Assembly: GCF_947179515.1 (NCBI RefSeq)
Contig: NC_067474.1
Location: forward strand, 91,774,824-91,838,823
Reading direction: 5' to 3'
Length of the DNA stretch: 64,000 nt
Source of the DNA: Apodemus sylvaticus
Lineage: Eukaryota; Chordata; Mammalia; Rodentia; Muridae
Part shown: one piece after another, positions 19,927 through 31,488 of the stretch
How the letters are laid out: each line of letters begins with the position of its first letter
Position numbering within the stretch: position 1 is the stretch's first letter
Notes under the pieces: model-generated
Told to the model about the DNA's origin: nothing
Database searches by the model: none
The model's input: only the letters and a program-made list of their open reading frames with translations
Program-made: the position numbers and the translations under genes

Positions 19927-21151
19927 ATGGCAAAGGGCAAACGCAGGAACGCTACTAACAGAAATCTAGGCAATATGGCAGCATCTGAACCAAACTCTCC
20001 AACATCAGCAAGTCCTGGTTATGCCAACACACCAGAGAAACAAGATTTGGATTTAAAATCACTGATCATGATGCTGCTAGAATAACACAAAAAGGACATA
20101 AATGAATCTCTTAAAGAAATACAGGGGAACATGAATAAGCTAGAAACCCGTATAATGGAAACACAAAAATCACTTAAAGAAATGCAGGAGAATAAGGCCC
20201 AAGAGATAGAAGCCAATAAAGAAGAAAGGCAAGAAAAAACTTAAAGAAATGCAGGAGAACTTGAGTCAAGAGGCAGAAGTCATGAAAGAAGAAACACAAA
20301 AATCTCTTAAAGAATTACAGGAAAACACAAACAAACAAATGATGGAACTGAGAAAAACCATCCTGGATCTAAAAACAGAAGTAGAAACAACTAAGAAATC
20401 ACACAGGGAGACAACTTTGGAGATAGAAAACCTTGAGAAGAAATCAGGGGCCATAGATGCAAATATAAACAACAGAATACAAGAGACGGAAGAAAGAATT
20501 TCAGATGCCGAAGATACCATAGAAACCATTGACTCAACAGTCAAAGAAAATGCAAAATGCAAAAAGCTTGTATCCCAGAACATCCAGGAAATCCAGGATA
20601 CAATGAGAAGACCAAACCTAAGGATTATATGTATAGATGAGAGTGAAGATTTACAACTGAAAGGGCCAGCAAATATATTCAACAAAATTATGGAATAAAA
20701 CTTTCCCAACTTAAAGAGAGAGCTACCTATGAATATAAAAGAAGCCTACAGAACTCCAAACAGACTGGATCTGAGCAGAAATACCTCCCGTCACATAATA
20801 ATCAAAACCCCAAATGCACTAAACAAAGAAAGAATATTAAAGGCAGTAAGAGAAAAAGGCCAAGTAACATATAAAGGAAGACCTATGAGAATCACACCAG
20901 ACTTCTCACCAGAGACCATGAAAGCTAGAAGATCCTGGGCAGATCTCATGCAGACTCGAAGAGAACACAAATGTCAGCCAAGACTACTATACCCAGCAAA
21001 ACTCTCAATCACAATAGATGGAGAAACCAAGACATTCCATGACAAAACCAAATTTACACAATATCTTTCCACAAACCCAGCTCTACAAAGAATAATAGGA
21101 GGAAAACTCCAATACAAGGAGGGAAACTACACCCTAGAAAAAGTAAGATAG
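19927..21151 (+). pseudogene. LINE-1 ORF1 of element 2, three lesions
   Basis: The start ATGGCAAAGGGCAAACGC is conserved. The lesions are GAA-to-TAA at 20083-20085, a one-base insertion near 20235 that shifts the frame, and another GAA-to-TAA at about 20696 in ..NKIME*.. The coiled-coil repeats, the RRM-like ..DESEDLQLKG.. segment and the C-terminal YKGRPMRI/RRSWADLMQ segments remain readable. No full-length protein is possible. Confidence 0.93.
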
Positions 21152-21212
21152 TAACCTTCTTTCATCAAACCCAAAAGAAGATAATCACTCAAATATAAAA
21201 ATAACATCAAAA

Positions 21213-24200
21213 ATGACAGGAAGTAATAATCTCTATTCCTTAATATCTCTTAACATCAATGGACTCAATTCCCCAATAAAAAGATATAGACTAACAGACT
21301 GGATAAGGAAACAGGACCCTACATTTTGCTGCATACAGGAAACACACTTAAATGTCAAAGACAAAAACTACCTTAGAGTAAAAGGCTGGAAGACAATTTT
21401 ACAAGCCAATGGTCTCAGGAAACGAGCCGGAGTAGCCATTCTAATATCAGATAAAATCGACTTTCAACCTAAAATCATCAAAAGAGACACTGAGGGAAAC
21501 TTCTTGCTGGTCAAAGGAAAAATCCACCAAGAAGAACTTTCAATTCTGAACATCTATGCTCCAAATACAAGGACACCCTCATTCGTAAAAGAAAGTTTAC
21601 TAAAGCTCAAAGCACACATTGCACCTAACACAATAATTGTGGGGGACTTCAACACTCCACTCTCCTCAATGGACCGATCAGGAAAACAGAAACTAAACAG
21701 GGACACAGTAAAACTAATTGAAGCTTTAGACCAATTGGATTTGACGGAAATTTATAGAACATTTCACCCTAAAGTAAAAGAATATACCTTTTTCTCAGCA
21801 CCTCATGGTACCTTCTCCAATCGACCATATAATTGGTCACAAGAAAGACCTCAACAAATACAAGAAGATCAAACTAATCCCATGCCTCCTATCAGATCAG
21901 TATAGTGTAAGAGTGGTTTTCAATAGCAAAAAAAACCAACAGAAAGCCCACATACACATGAAGGCTGAACAATACTCTACTTAATGACACCTTGGCCAAA
22001 GATAAAATAAAGAAAGAAATCAGAGACTTTTTAGAATTTAATGAAAATGAAGGCACAACATACCCAAATCTTTGGGACACAATGAAAGCAGTGCTAAGAG
22101 GAAAACTCATAGCCCTGAGTGCCTCCATAAAGAAAATGGAGAGAGCTTATACTAGCAGCTTAGTGACACACCTGAAAGCCCTGGAACAAAAAGAAGCCAT
22201 TTCACCCAGGAGGAGTAGAAGACAGGAAATCATCAAACTCAGGGCTGAAATCAATCAAGTGGAAACAAAGAGAACCATACAAAGAATCAACTAGTCCAGG
22301 AGCTGGTTCTTGAGAAAATCAACAAGATAGATAAACCCTTAGCCAGACTGATCAAAGGGCACTGAGAAAGTACCCAAATCAACAAAATTAGAAATGAAAA
22401 GGGAGATATTACAACAGAAACTGAGGAAATCCAAAAAATCATCAGATCCTACTACAAAAGCCTATACTCAACACAACTAGAGAATCTGGAGGAAATGGAC
22501 AATTTCCTAGACAGATACCAAATACCAAAATTAAATCAGGATGAAATAGATCATCTAAACAGTCCCATAACCCCTAAAGAAATAGAAGAGGTCATAGAAA
22601 GTCTTCCAACCAAAAACAGCACAGGACCAGATGGTTTCAGTGCAGAATTCTATCAGACCTTCAAAGAAGACCTAATACCAATACTCTTCAAACTATTCCA
22701 CAAAATAGAAACAGAAGGAACCCTACCCAATTCCTTCTATGAAGCCACAATTACGCTGATACCAAAACCACACAAAGATCCAACAGAGAAAGAAAACTTC
22801 AGACCAATCTCCCTTATGAACATCGAGGCAAAAATACTCAATAAAATTCTTGCCAACCGAATCCAAGAACACATCAAAACGATCATCCACCATGATCAAG
22901 TAGGCTTTATCCCAGGATGCAGGGCTGGTTCAATATACGGAAATAGATCAATGCAATCCACTACATAAACAAACTCAAAGAAAAAAACCACATGGTCATT
23001 TCATTGGATGCTGAAAAAGGATTTGACAAAATTCAGCATCCTTTCATGCTTAAAGTCTTGGAAAGAACAGGAATTCAAGGCCCATACCTAAACATCATTA
23101 AAGCAATGTACAGCAAACCGGTAGCCAGCATCAAACTAAATGGAGAGAAACTAGAAGCAATCCCTCTAAAATCAGGGACTAGACAGGGCTATTCCCTTTC
23201 TCCTTATCTTTTTAATATTGTACTTGAGGTACTAGCTCGGGCAATTCGACAACGTAAGGAGGTCAAAGGGATACAAATTGGAAAGGAAGAAGTCAAACTA
23301 TCATTAATTGCAGATGACATGATAGTCTACCTAAGTGACTCAAAAAACTCCACTAGAGAACTCCTACAGCTGATAAACAACTTCAGCAAAGTGGCAGGTT
23401 ATAAAATCAACTCAAGCAAATCAGTGGCCTTCCTATACTCAAAGGATAAGCAGGCTGAGAAAGAAATTAGGGAAATGACCCCCTTCACAATAGCCACAAA
23501 CAGTATAAAGTATCTTGGGGTGACTCTTACCAAACATGTGAAAGATCTTTATAACAAGAACTTCAAGACTCTGAAGAAGGAAATGGAAGAAGACCTCAAA
23601 AAATGGGAAAACCTCCCATGCTCATGGATCGGCAGGAACAATATAGTTAAAATGGCCATTTTGCCAAAAGCAATATACAGATTCAATGCAATACCCATCA
23701 AAATCCCAAGTCAATTCTTCACAGAGTTAGAAAGAGCAATTCTCAAATTCATCTGGAATAACAAAAAACCCAGGAAAGCTAAAACTATTCTCAGCAACAA
23801 AAGAAATTCTGGGGGAATCAGTATCCCTGACCTCAAGCAATACTACAGAGCAATAGTGTTAAAAACTGCATGGTATTGGTACAGTGACAGGCAGGCAGAT
23901 CAATGGAACAGGATTGAAGATCCAGAAATAAATCCACACACCTATGGCCACTTGATCCTCGACAAAGGGGCTAAAAACATCCAATGGAATAAAGATAGCC
24001 TTTTCAACAAATGGTGCTGGTTCAACTGGAGGTCAGCATGCAGAAGAATGCGATTTGATCCATCCTTTTCTCCTTGTACTAAGCTCAAATCCAAATGGAT
24101 CAAGGACCTCCACATAAAGCCAGATACTCTGAAGCTAATAGAAAAGAAACTGGGGAAGACCCTTGAGGACATCGGCCCAGGGAGAAAGTTTCTGAACAGA

Positions 24201-25078
24201 ACACCAATAGCATATGCTCTAAGATCAAGAATTGACAAATGGGACCTCATGAAATTACAAAGTTTCTGTAAGGCAAAGGACACCATCAAAAGGACAGATT
24301 GGCAACCAACAATTTGGGAAAAGATCTTCACCAATCCTACATCAGATAGAGGGCTAATATCCAATATATATAAAGAACTCAAGAAGTTAGACTCCAGAAA
24401 ACCAAACAACCCTATTAAAAATGGGGTACAGAGTTAAACAAAGAATTCTCACCTGAAGAATATCGGATGGCGGAGAAACATCTTAAAAAATGCTCAACTT
24501 CATTAGTCATTAGGGACATGCAAATCAAAACAACCCTGAGATTTCACCTTACACCCGTCAGAATGGCTAAGATTAAAAATTAAGGAGACAGCAGGTGTTG
24601 GCGATGATGTGGAGAAAGAGGAACATTCCTCCACTGCTGGTGGGGTTGCAAATTGGTACAACCACTCTGGAAATCAGTCTGGTGGTTCCTCCGAAAACTG
24701 GGCACCTCACTGCCAGAAGATCCTGCTATAGCACTCCTGGGCATATTCCAAAAAGATTCCGCACCATGTAATAAGGATACATGCTCTACTATGTTCATAG
24801 CAGCCCTATTTATAATTGCCAGATGCTGGAAAGAACCCAGGTATCCCTCAACAGAAGAGTGGATGCAAAAAATGTGGTATATATACACAATGGAGTACTA
24901 TTCAGCCATTAGAAACAATGAATTCATGAAATTCTTAGGCAAATGGATGGAGCTGGAGAACATCATACTAAGTGAGGTAACCCAGACTCAAAAGATCAAT
25001 CATGGGATGCACTCACTAATAAGTGGATATTCACCTAGAAAACTGGAATACCCAAAACATAATCCACACATCAAATGA
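21213..25078 (+). pseudogene. LINE-1 ORF2 of element 2, many lesions
   Basis: The start MTGSNNLYS.. is followed by an endonuclease region with QETHL and GDFNT. The lesions are a two-base loss near 21820, an insertion near 21930, an in-frame TAG near 22292, a one-base loss near 22311, indels around 22915-22950, the five-A run at 24417-24421 and a TAA at 24581-24583. The catalytic motif reads IADD (23307-23318) instead of FADD. The normal TAA after S-G-Y is TCA at 25031-25033, so the terminal frame reads through 15 extra codons to 25078. Confidence 0.93.
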
Positions 25079-25286
25079 GGTACAACAAGAACGGAGGAGT
25101 GGCCCCTTGTTCTGGAAAGACTCAGTGAAGCAGTATAGAACAAAATCAGAACAGGGAAGTGGGAAGGGTTGGGTGGGAAAACAGGGCGAGGGAGGGGGAC
25201 TGATGGGACTTTCAGGGAATGGGGGTCCAGAAAAGGGGAAATCATTTGAAATGTAAATAAATATATCAATAAATTAAAAAAATAAA
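25079..25286 (+). other. L1 3' UTR and tail of element 2
   Basis: G-rich short 3' UTR with an AAGTGGGAAGGGTTGGGTGG segment near 25156, ending in GAAATGTAAATAAATATATC and an A-rich tail. Confidence 0.88.
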
Positions 25287-25300
25287 AAATAATGTTTCAG
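25287..25300 (+). repeat. Right target-site duplication of element 2
   Basis: Matches 18857-18870 over TGTTTCAG, with a probable indel or mismatch before it. Confidence 0.65.
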
Positions 25301-25701
25301 TACAATTGTATCTATAAAATAATGTTTTCTTGGATTCATTCACTATCTCTGCCTTTTATAAGCTTTCTATCTCCTTTTCTTCATAGACCCTTGAGCCTTG
25401 AGAGGAAGAGGAATAGATAAAGGAATTCCATTTATAGATGCGAGCTTAAAAGTCTCTCACTGCTATTGGCTACTTCAATATAGTTTCATTAAATTCATGC
25501 AATTTGGAGGAAAAAAGCAGCCATAGTTATGAATAAGTTCTGCTGCACTCTATGGGTACTCTGAGGCTTATTTTCTTGATATATTTCTTGAGCAAAATAA
25601 TAGTAATAGGCTTTCTCCTAGGTCCATGATCTATCATCTTTCTTTTCATATATGAGGATATTAGGTCTTAAGTTATAATATTTGTACTTCAACTCAAGTA
25701 T
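25301..25701. other. No gene recognised
   Basis: Ordinary AT-rich sequence without a named repeat. Confidence 0.4.
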
Positions 25702-25713
25702 AGAAAAGTGTTA
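25702..25713 (+). repeat. B1 target-site duplication (left)
   Basis: AGAAAAGTGTTA pairs with AGAAAAATGTTA at 25897-25908, with one mismatch. Confidence 0.75.
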
Positions 25714-25896
25714 GGCCAGACAGTGGTGGCACATGCTTTTAATCTCAGCACTTGGAAGGCAGAGGCAGGCAGGTTTCTGAGTTCGAGCCAGCCTGGTCTA
25801 CAGAATGAGATACAGGTCAGCCAGGGCTATACAGAGAAACCCTGTCCTGAAAATGAACAAACAATAACCACAAATATAAAACAACAACAACAAAAA
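25714..25896 (+). mobile_element. B1 SINE
   Basis: A 7SL-derived B1 with landmarks GTGGTGGCACATGC, CAGCACTTGGAAGGCAGAGG, GAGTTCGAGCCAGCCTGG and AGAGAAACCCTGTC, then an A/C-rich tail. It has a few substitutions and small changes. TSDs of 12 bp with one mismatch flank it. B1 uses L1 machinery to move. Confidence 0.95.
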
Positions 25897-25908
25897 AGAA
25901 AAATGTTA
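25897..25908 (+). repeat. B1 target-site duplication (right)
   Basis: AGAAAAATGTTA, partner of 25702-25713. Confidence 0.75.
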
Positions 25909-25974
25909 GTATGGGCACAGGAAAGAGGAGGGGATCTTTCATAGTGTTATAAAAACCTCAATTTTTTTTCAGTC

Positions 25975-26610
25975 TTCCCTAAGACTCCCTGATGTCCATC
26001 TACTGTTTGAGTATGAGTATCGGCATCTCTTTCCATTGGCTGTTGGGTAAAGCCTCTCAGAGGACAGTTATGCTAGGTTCTTATCTTTAAGCATAACATA
26101 GTGGCAGGGATTGGTTCTTGTCCATGGAAAGGGTCTCAATTTGGGGCAGTCATTAGTTTCCTATTCCCTATCTTTGTCCCTGCCCATCTTGTATGCAGGA
26201 CACATTTCAATTCAAAGGCTTGATGGGTGGTTTATTATTTTCATTATTCCATAGGAAGATCAACAGAGTCAACTAATCTGTGAATCACCAACTAAAGAGC
26301 AAACACAGGCTGGACCAGTTCCCCCACATTTAGGTAGTAGATTACTAGCTTACTAGACCCCCCCAAACAACTAGGGAAAGGGCTTTCCCTGAGCTTATTG
26401 CCTAATCCTCTTCTTGTGGAACCCACATCCTCAAATAGACAGACTTGTCTAGTCACAGTGGGAGAGGTGAGGGGGAGTATGTGGCTGTGAGTCGGTGGGG
26501 GTGGGATTTGACAACCATAGGGGGCTTTCTCCTTCCAAGGGGATTGGGTGAAGGACATATGTGAGGGGATGTAAAGTAAATAAGTAAATAAATTTAAAAA
26601 TAAAAAGGGG
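25975..26610 (+). mobile_element. Old 5'-inverted LINE-1 3' UTR
   Basis: Positions 25975-26246 read an old L1 3' UTR on the minus strand (the antisense of ..CTGTCCTCTGAGAGGCTTTA..). From about 26247 the plus strand reads a later part of the same UTR (GGAAGATCAACAGAGTCAAC..) to an A-rich AAATAAGTAAATAAATTT end. About 60 bp between the two parts are missing compared with the remembered consensus. This is a twin-priming layout in an old copy. I could not find a TSD. Confidence 0.6.
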
Positions 26611-26639
26611 GTACACTATAGGAAAAACTGTGCCACACT

Positions 26640-26818
26640 ACAGCATTTACAGCAAGAATTTGTTTAAGCTTTGTTTTATTATTTTTACTTTTTGTCTTTC
26701 ATTTTCTTTTCTCTTGGGGGTTACAAGGGCAGAGATCATATAGAAAGGGATTGGGAAATGAGTGGGATTGGGGTGCATGATGTGCAACTCACAAAGAATC
26801 AATAAAAAAATTTTTAAG
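26640..26818 (+). repeat. Old LINE-like 3' terminus
   Basis: 'GGGGGTTACAAGGGCAGAG' followed by GGGGTGCATGATGTGCAACT and CAATAAAAAAAT resembles a recurrent rodent LINE 3' terminus. It is recognised from memory and has no ORF. Confidence 0.4.
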
Positions 26819-26956
26819 TTGCTCCATTAAACAAATAAAAGGAAATACTGCATATGATTTTTTAAAAATTTAGCCTCCTAACAGAGAAACTATATTGGAA
26901 GGATTAAATGGAGACGGGAATAGGTGGGCAGGATAAAGAGAGAAGAACAATTAACA

Positions 26957-27025
26957 CTAAGGGCATATATATGCACATATGCATATGTAGTATGTGTGTG
27001 TACATGTGTGTGTATATATACATTT
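26957..27025. repeat. Imperfect (TG)n/(TA)n microsatellite
   Basis: Mixed TATG, CATA and TGTG dinucleotide runs, for example GTATGTGTGTGTACATGTGT. Confidence 0.7.
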
Positions 27026-28395
27026 ATTTAAAATCACCAAATAACCAGGTACACAGGACCAAACCAGTCATCTCATACCATCAATTATAACATCCAGTGC
27101 CATGAAAAGATTAGATAATGTTGAGTTCTTAACCAAATATGTCCCATGGAAGCCCCAAACATCACAGGCTACTTGCTCAGTTTATTGATCACCATCTATA
27201 AGTTTGCAGTAAAGCATTATTGATGAAGATAATTCACTTCTCATTGAATAGGAGAAATGAAGCTGGTACCCTACTAGAAGCTCCATCACTCTTGACTAAC
27301 ACTCATGTTATTAAAAGGTATTTACAATACTACCAGTAAAAAAAAGTAACAATGTATTCCATCCATTTACAAAATCCTCAAACCTAGAGTATCAGAGACC
27401 TGTCCATAGGAAAGATAAAATTTTTGTTAAAATAGTGTTAAAGAACTGGAACTCCATAAATATGGTATAAGAATTAAAATATATCATTTATTTTAATATA
27501 ATCACTAAGTCTAAAATTTCTAAAACAAATCCCTTTCAATTTTGATTAGAAAAACATAGCTTCTTTTTACATCTCTAAATCCAAATAAATATATATTATA
27601 TAAAAGTAACTTAAATAAAATGCAATAAATTGAAAATAGAAAAAATGTTTATATTTATTGAAAATTTAAGACAATAGTCCATAAAATTCTCTATATTAAA
27701 TTAAGATAAATGATACAGTAGAGAAATTGAATCATATTCTAAAATTCATTCTCCAAATGCAGTGGTACAAGAAGATAGCCAATGAATAAATACAAAGGTG
27801 AGGGAAAAACAATATGCAACGTGTGCATGACCAGTCAAACACAGCAAAAGATGGTCAAACTATAAATTCTGTGGTTAATAGAAATTAAAGCTAAATGAGG
27901 ATGTGATATATTTGTTATGTCTACAAAGTATTACCAAGTTTATAAACATTATGAGATCCTTCCTGGTTACTCTGCCTAGTCCTCACCACCATCATCTTCT
28001 GTCAATTGCCTGTGCCTAGGGGAGGATTGTGTACAGTTTCATAGTTCTTCCTATTATAGCAGCCTGGCTAAAATGAAGGGAAATTGGAGGTTTATGGCAC
28101 AGGATGTCATGGTAAGGATAAAGGTACCTGGTTTCATCAACGACAGCCTGGCTAAACCAGAGCCCATTTAATATTTCAGAAGTACCTACTTCCATATCAA
28201 AGATTAAAATTCCTTGGCATACCTTGCACCCAGAGTTGAGAAGAATTTCTAACAAGAATAGAATGACTTCATACGTTAAACAAAAGAAAGTTTCACTTTG
28301 CTTGCACTCCTAAAAATTTCAGAAACCTTTAAATTGATATGTAATTTTTCTATGTTGACTTTCGAGATCGTGGCAGATCTTCTTGGTGAATTCTT
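27026..28395. other. No gene recognised
   Basis: AT-rich DNA without recognisable exon, RNA gene or named repeat. Confidence 0.45.
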
Positions 28396-28399
28396 TTGT

Positions 28400-29108
28400 T
28401 AAATTTAATAGATTTTTATTTATTTAATTTTTTAGATTATATTTTTAATTATTCACTTTGTATCCAGCTCAGTGACTCCCTCCCAGTCACCCCTCCCACA
28501 ATCCTGTCCCTTATCCCTCCTACCCTTCTCCTCTGAGCATGTGGAGGCCCCTGTGTATCCCCCACCCTTGCACAGAAAATCTCTGTGAGGCTAGGCACAT
28601 CATCTGCCACTGAGGATAGACAAGGATGCCCAGGTGGAAGACATATTCCACATTTAGACAACAGATTTTGGGATAGTCCCTACTCCAGCCGTTCAGGCCC
28701 CACACCAACATGAAGCTGCACATCTGCTACAAATGTGTAGGAAAGCCTGGATCCAGGACGTGTATGTTCTTTAGTTGGTGGTTCAGTCTCTGAGAGCTCC
28801 AAGGATCCAGATTAGTTGGCTTTGTTGGTCTTCCTGTGGAATTCCATTTCACTTAGGAATTGCTATCCTTCCTCTTATTCTTCCATAATAGTCCCCCAGC
28901 TCCTTGCATTGCTGAACTGTGGCTTAACATCTGTTTATCTGTGCATCTGTCTGAGTCAGCGGCTGGCAGAGGACTAGATTAACTGAGAAGACTAGCTAAA
29001 CTCCTCTCTGCAATCATCACACAGTATCAGGAATAGGTACTTGCCCAGGAGATGGGTCTAAAGTCGGGCAGTTATTGGTTGGCCATTCTCTCAGTCTCTG
29101 TTCCATCA
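28400..29108 (-). mobile_element. Old Lx-like LINE-1 3' UTR, first part
   Basis: On the minus strand this carries the older rodent L1 3' UTR landmarks. In plus coordinates they are CTCCCTCCCAGTCACCCCTC (28477), 'GCACATCTGCTACAAATGTG' (28716), TTGGTGGTTCAGTCTCTGAG (28776) and TTGGTTGGCCATTCTCTCAG (29075). The next expected segment is displaced to 29586 by an insertion. Confidence 0.72.
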
Positions 29109-29585
29109 CCCATCAGCTTTCAATATCTAGTGCATTGGGGTCCCAAGAGTAGACCTGCCTTATCCAGGACACAGGGTACTCACAGCCATAATCAGCCAAT
29201 GCACACTTTATTCAAAGATTCAGTATCTTTTATACAAAAAGCAGAATAAAGGTGTCCCACAGTTTTTCATTCACACCAGTTGCCATTTACCTAGCAATAG
29301 CTTATCATGGTTCAAAATGACCCAAACTTCCTTGCAGACTAAGAAATCTGTCTGCAGTCCAACTCTTTGGTCTGATGTCTGATTAAATTATAAACAAAGT
29401 TACTTTCTCACGATAAACGGGATAGGAGGTTCACTTCCTCAGGCTTGCAGCTTATATGGCAGAACCCCAGGATTCTCTGCTTGAGAAAGTATGCTTTCTT
29501 GGTCTCAGTCTTCTGAGAATGACAAAGACCCTAAGTTATCTCAAAGCTAACAGGCTGGGAACTGTCTCCTCATGCCATTTCTCTA
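29109..29585 (-). mobile_element. Solitary LTR-like insert within the Lx-like L1
   Basis: About 475 bp interrupt the L1 3' UTR. On the minus strand the insert has a TATAAAAGATACTGAATC box, then GAATAAAGTG as a poly(A) signal, then a C/T-rich region. This is the U3-R-U5 order of a retroviral-type LTR. No internal gag, pol or env sequence is present, so if real it is a solo LTR. I could not fix TG..CA ends or a TSD, so the boundaries and family (perhaps ERVK-like) are uncertain. Confidence 0.5.
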
Positions 29586-29905
29586 CAGGCAGGATAAAAT
29601 TTGGTTTGAAAATTTTATGGGTGGGTTGGTATCCCCATCCCTTAACTGTGGTTCCTGCCTGGCTAGAAGGACTGATGATAGGAATCACAGCTAAGGACAA
29701 CTCTGCTGATTCTTGGGGCCTCCCTTATCCTAGGTCTCTGTCAAGTCCTAGAGAGGCCTCCCACACACCTTTGCCCTTGTCAGTTGCAAATTTATATTCA
29801 TTCTCATGGCCTTTGGGCCATCTCTCCTGTCCTTCTCCACACCTGAATTTTAGCCTGCCCCATACACCCCCCCCCATGTCTCTCCAACCTAGTTCCCTTT
29901 TAAAT
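29586..29905 (-). mobile_element. Old Lx-like LINE-1 3' UTR, second part
   Basis: The 3' UTR resumes after the insert with ATGGGTGGGTTGGTATCCCC (29619), GTTCCTGCCTGGCTAGAAGG (29651) and TTATCCTAGGTCTCTGTCAA (29727), then a pyrimidine-rich block. This is the same minus-strand element as 28400-29108. Confidence 0.68.
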
Positions 29906-30613
29906 TAAATACTTTTTACCATTAGTAAGATATGTCTTAGCAATAATGTGAGCTGTTCTAAAACATTTAGAAATAGGTTATTGTAATCCCAGCTGGCACA
30001 CTATTCTGCAGATATATATAATTGAGATAATAGAAGGTTTGTATTTTCTCACCCTTCTAGTGCAAGTTAATAGTGCTTATGCCAGTAAGAACATCTTATG
30101 AATCCATCAAATTCATAACCAAGAAACAATCACCCCTGAATTTTTTACACTAGTACAAAGAGGTGAATTCATAAGATTAATATGTGCTTAGATAAAAAAC
30201 ACTTATAAAGTCCTATGGTGGTTGGTTCAATCCCTTCAAGGAATTCTTTCACTTGAGAAATGACTTGATCAAGGGAAATAGAAAACTGGGTAGGAAACGT
30301 TCATTGTTTCTTTTAAAAGAATAACTCAAGGTCACTGTATTTCTGATCACTTAACAACATTGAACTCTTGTAGTATATTTTGCTGACCTACTTAACAGGA
30401 AGCATAGATTAACATTAGAACAACTTCATTTGTTACAATTGTTTTATTTCCTGCTGTGAAAACTTATCTCCAGGCTGAAAGGTCAGAAAATTCATTTTCT
30501 AGCATGATGCTAAACTTATCTTGACTTTACTACTGTTCTGGAGAAACTTGCTTTCTCTGTAAATTAGATGGTGATATTTTCAAATTAATGATAGATAAAT
30601 TAAACAGTCTTTA
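29906..30613. other. No gene recognised
   Basis: AT-rich sequence without recognisable features. Confidence 0.45.
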
Positions 30614-30624
30614 AAAAGGAGATT
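30614..30624 (+). repeat. Left target-site duplication of truncated L1
   Basis: AAAAGGAGATT is repeated exactly at 31478-31488. The site reads TT|AAAAAGG, a canonical L1 endonuclease target. Confidence 0.88.
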
Positions 30625-31477
30625 TATCATGAAATTCTTAGGCAAATGGATGGAATTAGAGCATCTTCCTGGGTGAGGTAATCCAGTCACAAAACAACAC
30701 ACATAGAAATCACTCACTGATAAGTGGATATTAGCCCAAAACTTGACATGCCCAAGATGCAATTCACAGCCCACATAAAGCTCAAGAAGAAGGAAAACCA
30801 ATGTGTGGTTGCTTCAGTCCTTTTTGCAAGGAGGAACAAAATACTCTAGGGAGGAAATACAGAGATAGTGTGGGGCAGAGACTCAAGGAAAGGCCACCCA
30901 GAGACTACCCCACCTGGTGCTCTCTCCAGTACTCAGAAACCAAACACACACTGTTGCAGATGCTGGAAGTGCTTGCTGACAGGAGCCTGATATAGCTGTT
31001 TCCTGAGAGGCTCTGCCAGCGCCTGACAAATACAGAGGTGGATGCTCACAGCATTACACTGACCATTACACTGAGTATGGGGATTCCATTGGAGGAGTTA
31101 GAGAAAGGACTGAAGGAGCTGAAGGAGTTTGCAACCCATAGGAAGAACAACAATATCAACCAGCCAGACGCCCAAAGATCCTAGGGACTAAACCACAAAC
31201 CAAAGAGTACACATGAAGGGACCAATGGCTCCAGCTGCATATGCATCAGAAGATGGGCTTGTTGAACATCAATGGGAGAAGAGGCCTTTAGTCCTTGGAA
31301 GGCTCTATGTTCCAGTGTAGGTGAATACCAGAGCAGAGAAGCAGGAGTCAGTGGGTGGGTTGGAGTGCACTCTCATAGAAGCAGAGAAGAGGAAGGATGG
31401 GATAGGGGATTTCCAGAATCCTGAAAACCTGGAAGGGGATAACAGTTGAAATGTAAATAAATAAAATTTCCAGTGAG
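30625..31477 (+). mobile_element. 5'-truncated LINE-1 (ORF2 tail plus 3' UTR)
   Basis: The copy begins in ORF2 at ..(M)KFLGKWMELE.. and reaches a TAG after S-G-Y near 30731. A long 3' UTR follows (CCTGAGAGGCTCTGCCAGCG, GGAAGAACAACAATATCAAC, CTCTCATAGAAGCAGAGAAG) and ends in GAAATGTAAATAAATAAA. The frame has lesions. This 3' UTR type differs from the short G-rich one of elements 1-3 and equals that at 1405-1864. Confidence 0.92.
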
Positions 31478-31488
31478 AAAAGGAGATT
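31478..31488 (+). repeat. Right target-site duplication of truncated L1
   Basis: AAAAGGAGATT, identical to 30614-30624. Confidence 0.88.

Larger units (their letters stand above)
18871..25286 (+). mobile_element. Full-length LINE-1, element 2
   Basis: A 6.4-kb copy with a 5' UTR (18871-19926), a broken ORF1 (19927-21151), a badly broken ORF2 (21213-25078) and a 3' UTR ending AAATATATCAATAAATT plus a short A-rich tail. The 5' end begins with a CAG-rich block also found at the start of element 3, instead of the monomer array of element 1. It has more lesions than elements 1 and 3 and is probably the oldest of the three full-length copies. Confidence 0.93.

Noticed and set aside
29456..29908. 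150-codon frame
   Set aside because: It spans an LTR-like insert and the antisense of an old L1 3' UTR, so it is a chance frame.
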